This document shows, in pieces, positions 15,319 to 22,543 of a stretch of 40,013 nt of DNA (the stretch's first letter is position 1; each line of letters opens with the position of its first letter). This stretch comes from Rubrivirga sp. Its GTDB lineage: Bacteria > Actinomycetota > Actinomycetes > S36-B12. The stretch spans positions 4,715 through 44,727 of the forward strand of contig PBTV01000023.1 of the NCBI GenBank assembly GCA_002729215.1. Reading direction: 5' to 3'. Below the pieces are notes generated by a model. That model did no database searches, was not told the DNA's origin, and saw only the letters and a program-made list of their open reading frames with translations. Made by a program: the position numbers and the translations under genes.

Positions 15319-16482
15319 ATGCGAACGCCGCTCGACGCCGGCTTCATCGATCGGCTTACCGCGGCTGCGGGCGACCTCGCCACCCAGGCAACGGTCCGAA
15401 TGGAGTCCACCTACCCCTGGTACCGCCAACTGTCGGCCGATGAGCGCGCGTGGGTCTCTCTCGTCGCGCACGCCGGTATATCCGCCTTCCTGGAATGGGC
15501 GTCCGACTCGAACGAGTCGCCGCAGCTGACCGCGGACGTCTTCGGTTCCGCACCACGCGAACTGGCGCGCATCGTGTCGCTCGAGCAGACAGTAGCCATG
15601 GTTCGGACCACCATCGACGTCGTCGAATCCGCGATCGATGCCCTGATCGACGAACCGGAGCGCTCGCTGGTACAGGAAGCGACCCTGCGGTACTCGCGCG
15701 AGATCGCTTTCTCCGCCGCCGAGGTCTACGCGCGTGCGGCCGAAGCCCGCGGCGCCTGGGATGCTCGACTCGAAGCATTGGTCGTCGACTCGATCCTGCG
15801 CGACGAGATGGACCCGATGGTCGCCTCGCGCATTTCCGCCCTCGGGTGGTCCGACGCGGCACCGATCACCGTCGTCGCGGGTTACGCACCTGTGTCGGAC
15901 GTGGAAGGCGCACTCGATGTCTTGCGCCGCGCATCGCGCAACCACGACTTGATGCTGCTCACCGGAATGCACGGGGACCACCTCGTAGCTCTCGTCGGTC
16001 GGATCACCAGCGACGAGGACGCATCACGCGCGGCACGACTCCTCGCACCGCACTTCGGACCCGGGCCGGTGGTGATCGGTCGACGAGCCATGGACTTCGA
16101 CGCCGTGGGTATCAGTATTCGCGCCGCGACCGCAGCGGTGCATGCCGCCGACGCCTGGCCCCAGGCACCGCGCCCGGTCTCCACCGACGAATTACTTCCC
16201 GAGCGGGCCATCGCAGGTGATGCTCTGGCACGGGCCGAACTCATCGAGTCCGTTTACTCCCCGCTCGCGGGAGAGGAGCACCTCCTGGCTACCGCCGAGG
16301 CGTTCTTGGAGCAAAGCCCCTCCTTGGAGGGAACGGCCCGCCTGCTGTTCGTGCACCCCAATACGGTGCGTTACCGACTAGGCCGCATCACCGACATCAC
16401 CGGGTTCTCGGCAACCGACCCTCGCGGGACGCTCACCCTGCGCTTGGCCCTGATGCTGGGGCGAACATCCTCCGTGGACTAG
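15319..16482 (+). CDS. fasR: FasR-like PucR/CdaR-type transcriptional regulator of fatty-acid synthesis
   Basis: A 387-residue regulator. The N-terminal two thirds (starting MRTPLDAGFIDRLTAAAGDLA, with an RYSREIAFSAAEVYARAAEARG helix near 130-150 and a GGDEF-like region around 180-265) resemble the middle domains of PucR/CdaR proteins. The C-terminus has the PucR helix-turn-helix with FVHPNTVRYRLGRI near residues 345-360. In Streptomyces coelicolor the orthologous-looking FasR gene sits directly before fabD and activates the fabD-fabH-acpP-fabF operon (established knowledge). The identical position here supports that role. The effector is not known from the sequence. Confidence 0.88.
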   Translation: MRTPLDAGFIDRLTAAAGDLATQATVRMESTYPWYRQLSADERAWVSLVAHAGISAFLEWASDSNESPQLTADVFGSAPRELARIVSLEQTVAMVRTTIDVVESAIDALIDEPERSLVQEATLRYSREIAFSAAEVYARAAEARGAWDARLEALVVDSILRDEMDPMVASRISALGWSDAAPITVVAGYAPVSDVEGALDVLRRASRNHDLMLLTGMHGDHLVALVGRITSDEDASRAARLLAPHFGPGPVVIGRRAMDFDAVGISIRAATAAVHAADAWPQAPRPVSTDELLPERAIAGDALARAELIESVYSPLAGEEHLLATAEAFLEQSPSLEGTARLLFVHPNTVRYRLGRITDITGFSATDPRGTLTLRLALMLGRTSSVD

Positions 16483-16569
16483 TCTTTGTAGGATTCCTCC
16501 AAAGCCTCTCGGCGGACTTTGGTCGGTAAGTCGAGAGTTCTTTGTAGCCATCCACGGAAGGCTAAGTGC
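16483..16569 (+). promoter_or_regulatory. Probable fabD promoter/operator region
   Basis: The 87 bases between fasR and fabD hold a 9-base direct repeat TCTTTGTAG (16483-16491 and 16539-16547) and an inverted repeat CCAAAG (16499-16504) with CTTTGG (16517-16522). TTGGTC (16519-16524) could be a -35, but the -10 at proper spacing (TTGTAG) is poor, which fits a promoter that needs an activator. A GGAAGG ribosome binding site lies at about 16556. FasR is the obvious candidate ligand (inference). Confidence 0.5.
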
Positions 16570-17772
16570 GTGCTGGTAGTCGTCGCGCCCGGTCAGGGCG
16601 CCCAAAGTCCCGGCTTTCTCACTCCGTGGCTCGACGTCCCGGGCGTGCACGAACGCCTCGAATGGCTGTCGGCGGTCAGCGGCATCGATCTCGTCGAGCA
16701 CGGGACCACCTCCGACGCCAACACCATCAAGGACACTGCCGTCGCCCAGCCGTTGATCGTGGGAGCCGGACTTGTCAGCCTGCTGAGCCTGTTCCCGCAC
16801 CCATCCACCGCCTATTCCGCGATCGGAGCCGGCGCCGGTCACTCCGTCGGCGAAATCACCGCAGCCGTCGGTGCCGGAGTACTCACCGCCGAGCAAGCGA
16901 TGGTGTTCGTGCGCGAGCGCGGATCCGCCATGGCCGATGCCGCCGGCCGCACGGCGACGGGCATGAGCGCCGTCCTCGGCGGAGATTCCGACGCCGTCGT
17001 CACCGCCTGCGACACCGTGGGGTTGACGGCCGCAAACATCAACGGCGCCGGCCAGATCGTCGTCGCGGGAACGCAAATCCAGCTCGCAGCTTTCGCCGAT
17101 AACCCACCCGAGGGATGCCGGGTCCGTCCGTTGGAGGTCGCCGGCGCATTCCATACCCAACATATGGCACCCGCCGTCGGTCACCTCGACAAACTGTCCA
17201 ACGCCATAACGACCCACGACCCGCGCATCCCTTTGCTCTCCAACGCCGATGGCCGCGTCGTTCACGACGGCCGCGATGTCCTTCGACGCCTGGTGCACCA
17301 GGTCAGCAATCCCGTCCGCTGGGACCTGTGCATGGAAACCATGGACGATCTCGGTGTCACCGCGATTCTGGAAATCCCCCCAGCGGGAACGCTGACCGGT
17401 CTCGCCAAGCGGGCGCTGCCCGGAGTCGAAACACTTGCGGTCAAGACACCCGACGATCTCGATGCCGCATGGGCGATGATCCAAGCCCACGGGACCGTTT
17501 CCGATCTGGACTCCAATCCCACCTGGCGCATGCTCGTGGCACCGGGCAAGGGCACGTTCCAACGGACCCTGGACGCGGTCGCCGGAGACGAACTTCCGCA
17601 GTCCACGATGGTTGGGAGCATCGACACTCTTCGTGGCTCGACACCTGTGCACGCACCACACGGCGGGGTGCTCGTGGAATGGCTGGTCGAGGACGGGGAT
17701 CCTGTATCACCCGGCCAACCCCTCGTGCGCTTGCACCCGATCAGCGATCACAGCCAGGGTGTGTACGCGTGA
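16570..17772 (+). CDS. fabD: Malonyl-CoA:ACP transacylase with extra C-terminal biotinyl/lipoyl-like domain
   Basis: A 400-residue protein from GTG 16570, set by a GGAAGG eight bases upstream and the family-like start VLVVVAPGQGAQ. Residues 1 to about 300 are a complete transacylase: GQGAQ near 8-12, nucleophile Ser92 in GHSVGE, and catalytic His195 in GAFHTQHM. It moves malonyl from CoA to ACP. Typical FabD has about 300-315 residues. The extra tail (about 321-389) reads LVAPGKGTF, then VHAPHGGVLVEWLVEDGDPV, GQPLVRL, the pattern of a biotinyl/lipoyl carrier domain. The hinge, where BCCP has AMKM, is TLRG, with Arg355 aligning to the modified Lys by eye. The stop overlaps the fabH GTG. Confidence 0.93.
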   Translation: MLVVVAPGQGAQSPGFLTPWLDVPGVHERLEWLSAVSGIDLVEHGTTSDANTIKDTAVAQPLIVGAGLVSLLSLFPHPSTAYSAIGAGAGHSVGEITAAVGAGVLTAEQAMVFVRERGSAMADAAGRTATGMSAVLGGDSDAVVTACDTVGLTAANINGAGQIVVAGTQIQLAAFADNPPEGCRVRPLEVAGAFHTQHMAPAVGHLDKLSNAITTHDPRIPLLSNADGRVVHDGRDVLRRLVHQVSNPVRWDLCMETMDDLGVTAILEIPPAGTLTGLAKRALPGVETLAVKTPDDLDAAWAMIQAHGTVSDLDSNPTWRMLVAPGKGTFQRTLDAVAGDELPQSTMVGSIDTLRGSTPVHAPHGGVLVEWLVEDGDPVSPGQPLVRLHPISDHSQGVYA

Positions 17773-18773
17773 GCGCCCCGATCAAGGCACCCGAGGGCGC
17801 ACCGTTCGCCCGCATCCTCGCAACGGGCAGCTACCGACCCTCGCGTGTTGTCACCAACGACGAGATCTGCCAGACCATCGATTCATCGGACGAGTGGATT
17901 CGGGAACGCTCGGGAATTACCGAACGCCGCTGGGCAGGTGACGACGAGACCGTCGCCACCATGTCCGCCGCTGCTGCCGAGAAAGCCCTTGCGGCCGCAG
18001 GGCTCGCCTCCCAGGACGTCGACGTCATCATCGTCGCCACCTGCACGCACCCGTACCAGACCCCCTCGGCGGCTTCGGAGGTCGCCAGCATGATCGGCGT
18101 TCCTACCGCCGCTGCTGTGGATATCAGCGCGGCCTGCGCGGGATTTGCCTACGGCTTATCGATGGCGCAAGACATGATCCGGGGCGGGAGCGCGGGGCAC
18201 GTGCTCCTCATAGGAGCGGAGAAGCTCAGCGCCTTCACCGACATCTACGACCGCAGCACCGCCTTCATATTCGCCGACGGCGCCGGAGCCGTTGTCGTCG
18301 GACCATCCTCAACACCGGCGATCAGCCCGGTCGTGTGGGGCGGCGATGGCGACCAGTTACAGGCGATCAACATGACCCAGAACTGGGTGGATTTCAAAGC
18401 CAACGGCTTCGACATCTTCCCCACGATCTCGATGAACGGCCAGCAGGTCTTTCGCTGGGCTGTCTCGGAGATGACCCGAGTGTGCAGAGAATCACTTGAC
18501 ACCGCCGGCGTCACCGTCGAGGACCTCGACGCCTTCATTCCGCATCAAGCCAACAACCGCATCACCGATGCGCTGGTACGTGCCCTCGAACTCCCGGATT
18601 CCGTTGCGGTCGCCCGCGACATCATCACCACCGGGAACACCTCCGCAGCGTCTATCCCGCTAGCCATGGACCGGATGCTGGCGAGCGGTGAGATCCATCA
18701 GGGAGGAAACGCCCTTCTGGTTGGATTCGGCGCGGGTTTGGTCTTCGCCTCGGAGGTCGTCACCCTCCCCTAG
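17769..18773 (+). CDS. fabH: 3-oxoacyl-ACP synthase III
   Basis: A 334-residue condensing enzyme that joins an acyl-CoA primer to malonyl-ACP to start each fatty acid. It starts at GTG 17769, overlapping the fabD stop (GTGA). The frame is open much further upstream, but that part is antisense-like shadow of fabD. The catalytic triad is visible: Cys123 in DISAACAGFAYG, His259 in FIPHQANNR and Asn290 in TTGNTSAASIP. The N-terminal FARILATGSYRPSRVVTNDEI and SDEWIRERSGITERRW are standard. The primer preference (acetyl or branched) cannot be judged reliably. Confidence 0.96.
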   Translation: MSAPIKAPEGAPFARILATGSYRPSRVVTNDEICQTIDSSDEWIRERSGITERRWAGDDETVATMSAAAAEKALAAAGLASQDVDVIIVATCTHPYQTPSAASEVASMIGVPTAAAVDISAACAGFAYGLSMAQDMIRGGSAGHVLLIGAEKLSAFTDIYDRSTAFIFADGAGAVVVGPSSTPAISPVVWGGDGDQLQAINMTQNWVDFKANGFDIFPTISMNGQQVFRWAVSEMTRVCRESLDTAGVTVEDLDAFIPHQANNRITDALVRALELPDSVAVARDIITTGNTSAASIPLAMDRMLASGEIHQGGNALLVGFGAGLVFASEVVTLP

Positions 18774-18829
18774 CCCCACAAGTGCAGACTTCCGGGAGTC
18801 GGATACAACTACATAGTTCGCCACAACGA

Positions 18830-18846
18830 CGACGGAAGTTCCGTCG
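18830..18846 (+). promoter_or_regulatory. 17-bp dyad between fabH and acpP
   Basis: CGACGGAA-G-TTCCGTCG is a perfect 8+1+8 inverted repeat, 18 bases before the acpP ATG and just before its ribosome binding site (AAAGGGAAA). A GATACAACT sequence (about 18801) could provide a -10 upstream. The dyad may be an operator giving acpP its own control, or an mRNA hairpin protecting the abundant acpP transcript. Confidence 0.45.
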
Positions 18847-18864
18847 CCAACGAAAGGGAAACAC

Positions 18865-19104
18865 ATGAGTCAGCAGGAAATCCTCGCCGGTCTCGCCGCG
18901 ATCGTGAACGAGGTAGCCGGAGTCCCCGTGGAGGATGTCCAGCCGGACAAGTCATTCGTCGACGATCTGGATGTCGACTCACTGTCGATGGTCGAGGTTG
19001 TGATGGCCTCGGAGGACAAGTGGGGCGTGAAGATCCCCGACGAGGAAGTCAAGAACCTCAAGACCGTTGGTGACGCTGTCGCCTACATCGAAGCCAACTC
19101 GTAA
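18865..19104 (+). CDS. acpP: Acyl carrier protein
   Basis: A 79-residue acidic protein that carries growing acyl chains on 4'-phosphopantetheine. Ser39 in the DVDSLSMVEV motif is the attachment site. Helix 1 (QEILAGLAAIVNEVAG) and the VGDAVAYIEAN C-terminus are typical. It has its own strong-looking ribosome binding site and a 91-base gap from fabH containing a dyad, and is followed by a GC hairpin before fabF. Both could raise ACP output relative to the enzymes of the operon. Confidence 0.97.
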   Translation: MSQQEILAGLAAIVNEVAGVPVEDVQPDKSFVDDLDVDSLSMVEVVMASEDKWGVKIPDEEVKNLKTVGDAVAYIEANS

Positions 19105-19113
19105 ACCCGCGGA

Positions 19114-19152
19114 GCGGGGCGCACGGCCGTCGAGGTTCGTCACACGCCCCGC
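19114..19152 (+). terminator. Intercistronic hairpin between acpP and fabF
   Basis: GCGGGGCG (19114-19121) pairs perfectly with CGCCCCGC (19145-19152), with a 23-base loop and no U-tract. It may partly terminate transcription or stabilise the upstream mRNA, so that acpP is expressed more than fabF and accD. Confidence 0.5.
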
Positions 19153-19181
19153 ACCCGTGAGATGTGTCAGGGAGCCGCACA

Positions 19182-20417
19182 GTGAGCACGCCAGAGGTAG
19201 TCGTCACCGGTTTGGGAATGACCACACCGGTCGGCGGAGACGTCGCTAGTAGTTGGTCGGCGATTCTCGCTGGACAATCGGGGGTCCGCCCGATCGCTGC
19301 GGAGTGGATTACCGAGCAGCCGTCACGCATCGCGGGTCAACTCGCGGTGGAGCCGTCCGAGGTGCTCACCAAAGTCGAAACACGTCGACTCGACCGCTCC
19401 CAACAGGCAGCGGTCATCGCCGCTCGGGAGGCGTGGCAGGACACAGGTGCACCGGCGGTGGAACCCGAGCGACTAGGCACCGTCATCGGCACCGGGATCG
19501 GCGGTGTCACCAGCCTGCTCGAGGCGTACGACACGTTAAACGAGCGTGGATGGTCACGCGTATCCCCACACATGGTCACGATGATCATGCCCAACGGGCC
19601 AGCTGCCGTTGTTGGCCTGGAGATCGGCGCCCGCGCCGGAGTGCATGCTCCGGTCAGCGCGTGTGCATCCGGAGCCGAGGCGATCGCAAACGCCGCCCGA
19701 ATGATCCGCGACGGTCGGGCCGACGTTGTGCTCACCGGCGGCACCGAAGCGGTGATCTGTGGAATCACCATGGCGGGCTTCTCCGCCATGCGCGCACTCT
19801 CCACTCGAAACGACGACCCCACCGCGGCCTCTCGCCCGTACGACACCGATCGAGATGGCTTCGTCATGGGCGAGGGAGCCGGCATCGTGGTGCTGGAGTC
19901 TCGCGATCATGCCAAGGCTCGCGGAGCCACCATTTACGGCGTTTACGGCGGGGCAGGAATGACTTCCGACGGTCATCACATTGCCCAACCCGATCCCAAG
20001 GGCGGTGGCGCCGCCCGCGCGATGACCGCGGCTCTCGCGGACGCAGGTGTCTCCGCTGCCGACGTTCACCACGTGAACGCGCACGCCACCTCCACTCCGC
20101 AAGGGGACATCGCCGAGGCCGTAGCCATTCGCCGGGCTCTGGGTTCGGCTGCCGATCAAGCGTTGGTCACCGGAACGAAGTCGATGACCGGCCACCTACT
20201 CGGCGGAGCGGGTGCCATCGAATCGATCTTCACCATTCTGGCCCTTCGGGACCGCACCGCACCCCCCACCATCAACCTCGAGAACATGGATTCCGAGATT
20301 CATCTGCCGGTCGCGGCCAATCGCCCCCACGAGCTGCCGTCGGGCGACCTCGCCGCCCTGAACAACTCGTTCGGTTTCGGCGGCCACGACGTCGCCCTGG
20401 TCTTCCGGAGCGCCTAA
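19182..20417 (+). CDS. fabF: 3-oxoacyl-ACP synthase II
   Basis: A 411-residue elongating condensing enzyme. GTG 19182 is chosen over 19164 because GGGAG lies nine bases before it and the protein then begins STPEVVVTGLGM as in the family. Catalytic Cys161 lies in PVSACASGAEA, the first His in NAHATSTPQGD and the second in KSMTGHLLGGAGA; the C-terminal NNSFGFGGHDVAL is the usual glycine-rich loop. It condenses acyl-ACP with malonyl-ACP. Only one FabF/KasA-type gene is present, unlike the kasA-kasB pair of mycobacteria, so this cluster shows no sign of mycolate elongation. The TAA is immediately followed by the accD GTG. Confidence 0.97.
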   Translation: MSTPEVVVTGLGMTTPVGGDVASSWSAILAGQSGVRPIAAEWITEQPSRIAGQLAVEPSEVLTKVETRRLDRSQQAAVIAAREAWQDTGAPAVEPERLGTVIGTGIGGVTSLLEAYDTLNERGWSRVSPHMVTMIMPNGPAAVVGLEIGARAGVHAPVSACASGAEAIANAARMIRDGRADVVLTGGTEAVICGITMAGFSAMRALSTRNDDPTAASRPYDTDRDGFVMGEGAGIVVLESRDHAKARGATIYGVYGGAGMTSDGHHIAQPDPKGGGAARAMTAALADAGVSAADVHHVNAHATSTPQGDIAEAVAIRRALGSAADQALVTGTKSMTGHLLGGAGAIESIFTILALRDRTAPPTINLENMDSEIHLPVAANRPHELPSGDLAALNNSFGFGGHDVALVFRSA

Positions 20418-21845
20418 GTGACCGCACCCACAACGGCATCGAGCACTTCACCGCAGGAGTCCACCGAGGTAGATCCGCGCTCGCCCACGGTTCGCCTCGG
20501 GATGTTCTTCGACGACGGAGAGTTCGAGCTCATCACTCCCCAAGACGACCGAGGCGTGCTCGTCGCCGTCGGCCGAGTGGCGGGCGCGCCCTGCGTCGCG
20601 TTCGCAACCGACCCCACAGTTCAAGGAGGGGCGATGGGCAACGACGGTTGCCGCGCCATCGTCACCGCATACGACCGAGCCTTCGCCGACTCGGTGCCGG
20701 TCGTGGGAATCTGGCATTCCGGCGGTGCGCGTCTGCGCGAAGGTGTGCTGAGCCTCGACGCAGTCGGACGCGTCTTCGCAGCGATGACCAGAGCCTCGGG
20801 GAAGGTCCCGCAGATCTCCGTCGTCCTCGGCCCTGCCGCCGGTGGCGCTGCCTACGGTCCCGCTCTAACAGATCTCGTCATCTTGGGCCCCAAGGGCCGC
20901 ATCTTCGTCACCGGCCCGGAGGTCGTGAAGTCGGTCACCGGCGAAGCCGTCGACATGGACATCCTCGGAGGCCCGGAACCGCATGGACGACGAAGCGGCG
21001 TCGTGCACATCACCACCGACACCGATCAAGGTGCGCTCGACGAGGCGCGCGCACTGGTGAGCCTGCTTGAGCAGCAGGGTTCGCTGAACGTCGAGAGCGT
21101 CGAAGACACCAATCTCGGGGCGCTCATGCCGGAATCATCACGCCGGGCCTACGACGTGCACCCGTTGATCGAAGGATTCGTTGATCAAGGAACTTTCACC
21201 GAATTGCACGCCAAGTGGGCACCCAACATCGTCGTGGGCCTGGGGCGCCTGGGCGGGCGCACGGTGGGCGTCATCGCAAACAACCCCTTGCGCCTGGGTG
21301 GGTGCCTGGACTCTTTCAGCGCTGAGAAGGCATCGCGCTTCGTGCGTATGTGCGACGCCTTCGCCGTGCCGCTGGTCGTCCTTGTCGATGTTCCCGGCTA
21401 TCTTCCCGGCCTCGGTCAGGAGTGGGAAGGCGTCGTGCGTCGCGGTGCCAAGCTCCTGCATGCGTTCGCCGAATGTGTCGTCCCTCGCGTCACCGTCGTC
21501 ACGCGCAAGGCCTACGGCGGCGCCTACGTCGCCATGAATTCAGCCTCGCTGGGAGCGACCAAGGTGTTTGCCTGGCCCGAAGCCGAGGTGGCCGTCATGG
21601 GTGCCGTCGCCGCAATCCGCATTCTGCACCGCAAGCGTCTCGCCGAGGTCCCACCTGAGTCACGCGAGCAGGTGGAACTCGAACTCGCAGCGGAGCACGA
21701 GGTTATTTCCGGGGGGATCAAGCGCGCGGTCGAGATGGGCGTCGTGCACGACATCGTCGATCCCGCAGCGACCAAACGTGCCGTGGCTCAAGTCCTGTGG
21801 GACACCCCGGGTGTTCGCGGGCAGCACGGCAACATTCCGCTGTAG
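20418..21845 (+). CDS. accD: Acyl-CoA carboxylase, carboxyltransferase β subunit (AccD6-like)
   Basis: A 475-residue carboxyltransferase of the fused crotonase-fold type, starting at GTG 20418 directly after the fabF stop. Conserved features: GIWHSGGARLREGV, the acyl-CoA oxyanion region VLGPAAGGAAYGPALTDL, the second-half LGRLGGRTVGVIANNP, and VVTRKAYGGAYVAMNS near 365-380. Mycobacterial AccD6 (about 473 residues) occupies the same place at the end of the fab cluster and makes malonyl-CoA with a biotinylated AccA3. No biotin-carrier subunit gene is nearby here. Substrate choice (acetyl versus propionyl) is inferred from context. It is convergent with vapC, leaving four bases between the genes. 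Confidence 0.94.
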   Translation: MTAPTTASSTSPQESTEVDPRSPTVRLGMFFDDGEFELITPQDDRGVLVAVGRVAGAPCVAFATDPTVQGGAMGNDGCRAIVTAYDRAFADSVPVVGIWHSGGARLREGVLSLDAVGRVFAAMTRASGKVPQISVVLGPAAGGAAYGPALTDLVILGPKGRIFVTGPEVVKSVTGEAVDMDILGGPEPHGRRSGVVHITTDTDQGALDEARALVSLLEQQGSLNVESVEDTNLGALMPESSRRAYDVHPLIEGFVDQGTFTELHAKWAPNIVVGLGRLGGRTVGVIANNPLRLGGCLDSFSAEKASRFVRMCDAFAVPLVVLVDVPGYLPGLGQEWEGVVRRGAKLLHAFAECVVPRVTVVTRKAYGGAYVAMNSASLGATKVFAWPEAEVAVMGAVAAIRILHRKRLAEVPPESREQVELELAAEHEVISGGIKRAVEMGVVHDIVDPAATKRAVAQVLWDTPGVRGQHGNIPL

Positions 21846-21849
21846 ATCG

Positions 21850-22224
21850 TCAGGCCCGCACAACGTCGACGTGGTAGGCACCAAGGTGCGGGTCGCGACT
21901 GAGAATCACGCAGCTTTCTTCCATCGCTTGCGCAACGAGCATGCGATCGAACGGATCTAAGTGATGAGGCGGAAGCTCAGAGATGCGGCGCGCATGTGCC
22001 CAGCGAACGGGCAACACATCAAATCCGCTGTCGGCGATCAACTCAGGTAGATCTGACGGTGGCTGGAGTCGACCCTTCGATTCCTTAATGGAGATTTCCC
22101 ATCTGGACACGACCGACACGAGCACGTCGTTTCCGAAGTCCTCGAGCACTTTGTTCGCTTCCTCACTGAGAGGTTGTCCGTCGATCCACCACAGCAATGT
22201 GTGGGTGTCGAGCAGATAACGCAT
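21850..22224 (-). CDS. vapC: PIN-domain toxin (VapC-like)
   Basis: A 124-residue PIN-domain protein, predicted Mg2+-dependent ribonuclease. Acidic residues expected in the active site are visible: Asp6 in YLLDTHTLLWW, Glu43 in SRWEISIKE, Asp in HLDPFDRMLVAQA and Asp in SRDPH. The subgroup is the one often annotated as type II toxin-antitoxin VapC with Phd/YefM-type antitoxins. The ATG at 22224 overlaps the antitoxin TGA (TGATG), and a GTG three bases earlier is an alternative start. It has four bases to the convergent accD end. RNA target unknown. Confidence 0.9.
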   Translation of the reverse strand: MRYLLDTHTLLWWIDGQPLSEEANKVLEDFGNDVLVSVVSRWEISIKESKGRLQPPSDLPELIADSGFDVLPVRWAHARRISELPPHHLDPFDRMLVAQAMEESCVILSRDPHLGAYHVDVVRA

Positions 22225-22466
22225 CACGCCTCGCCGGCGAATGCTGCTTCAATATCAGGCATCGGGTCATCAAAGTTGTCGGCGATCCACATGCGGCCCT
22301 TTGCAGCACCTCGTCCCGGGCGCGCACCCACCCGTCGCTCAACCGGCACCAGGCGGACAACGGGCTTACCTGCTCGGGCAATCACCACGTCCTCGCCCGC
22401 CTCGACCTGCTTCAGCAGTTCGGACAAGGTCGTCTTCGCCTCGTAGACATTGACCATCACACTCAT
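22224..22466 (-). CDS. Phd/YefM-type antitoxin
   Basis: An 80-residue protein: N-terminal DNA-binding Phd/YefM domain (VNVYEAKTTLSELLKQVEAGEDVVIARAGKPVVRLVPV) followed by a flexible, charged tail (GRGAAKGRMWIADNFDD) that should wrap the toxin. The start ATG 22466 is fixed by a promoter whose -10 ends seven bases before it, so the mRNA is probably leaderless. A second in-frame ATG at 22457 is possible. The open frame upstream to 22502 lies inside the promoter. It should repress its own operon by binding the 25-bp palindrome between -35 and -10. Confidence 0.9.
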   Translation of the reverse strand: MSVMVNVYEAKTTLSELLKQVEAGEDVVIARAGKPVVRLVPVERRVGARPGRGAAKGRMWIADNFDDPMPDIEAAFAGEA

Positions 22467-22472
22467 GTCGAG

Positions 22473-22512
22473 AATGTAGTTGACTAGACTAAGTCTAGTC
22501 AACCTTAGTCAA
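22473..22512 (-). promoter_or_regulatory. Toxin-antitoxin promoter with embedded 25-bp perfect palindrome
   Basis: On the minus strand TTGACT (-35, 22497-22502), an 18-base spacer and TACATT (-10, 22473-22478) precede the ATG by exactly the distance for a leaderless start. The -35 and the whole spacer form a perfect 12+1+12 palindrome (22479-22503, arms GTTGACTAGACT). A third TTGACTAA half-site lies just upstream (22505-22512). This is the expected autoregulatory operator. Confidence 0.85.
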
Positions 22513-22543
22513 GGGAAGGTTGGTAATGCACTCCCCGGCGAAA

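Noticed and set aside
17115-17768. N-terminal extension of fabH by 218 codons
   Set aside because: It lies inside fabD in another frame; GTG 17769 gives the standard FabH start.
19253-21070. Long 605-codon open frame across fabF and accD on the plus strand
   Set aside because: Arginine-rich, low-complexity translation in the wrong frame of two well-supported genes; typical GC-rich shadow.
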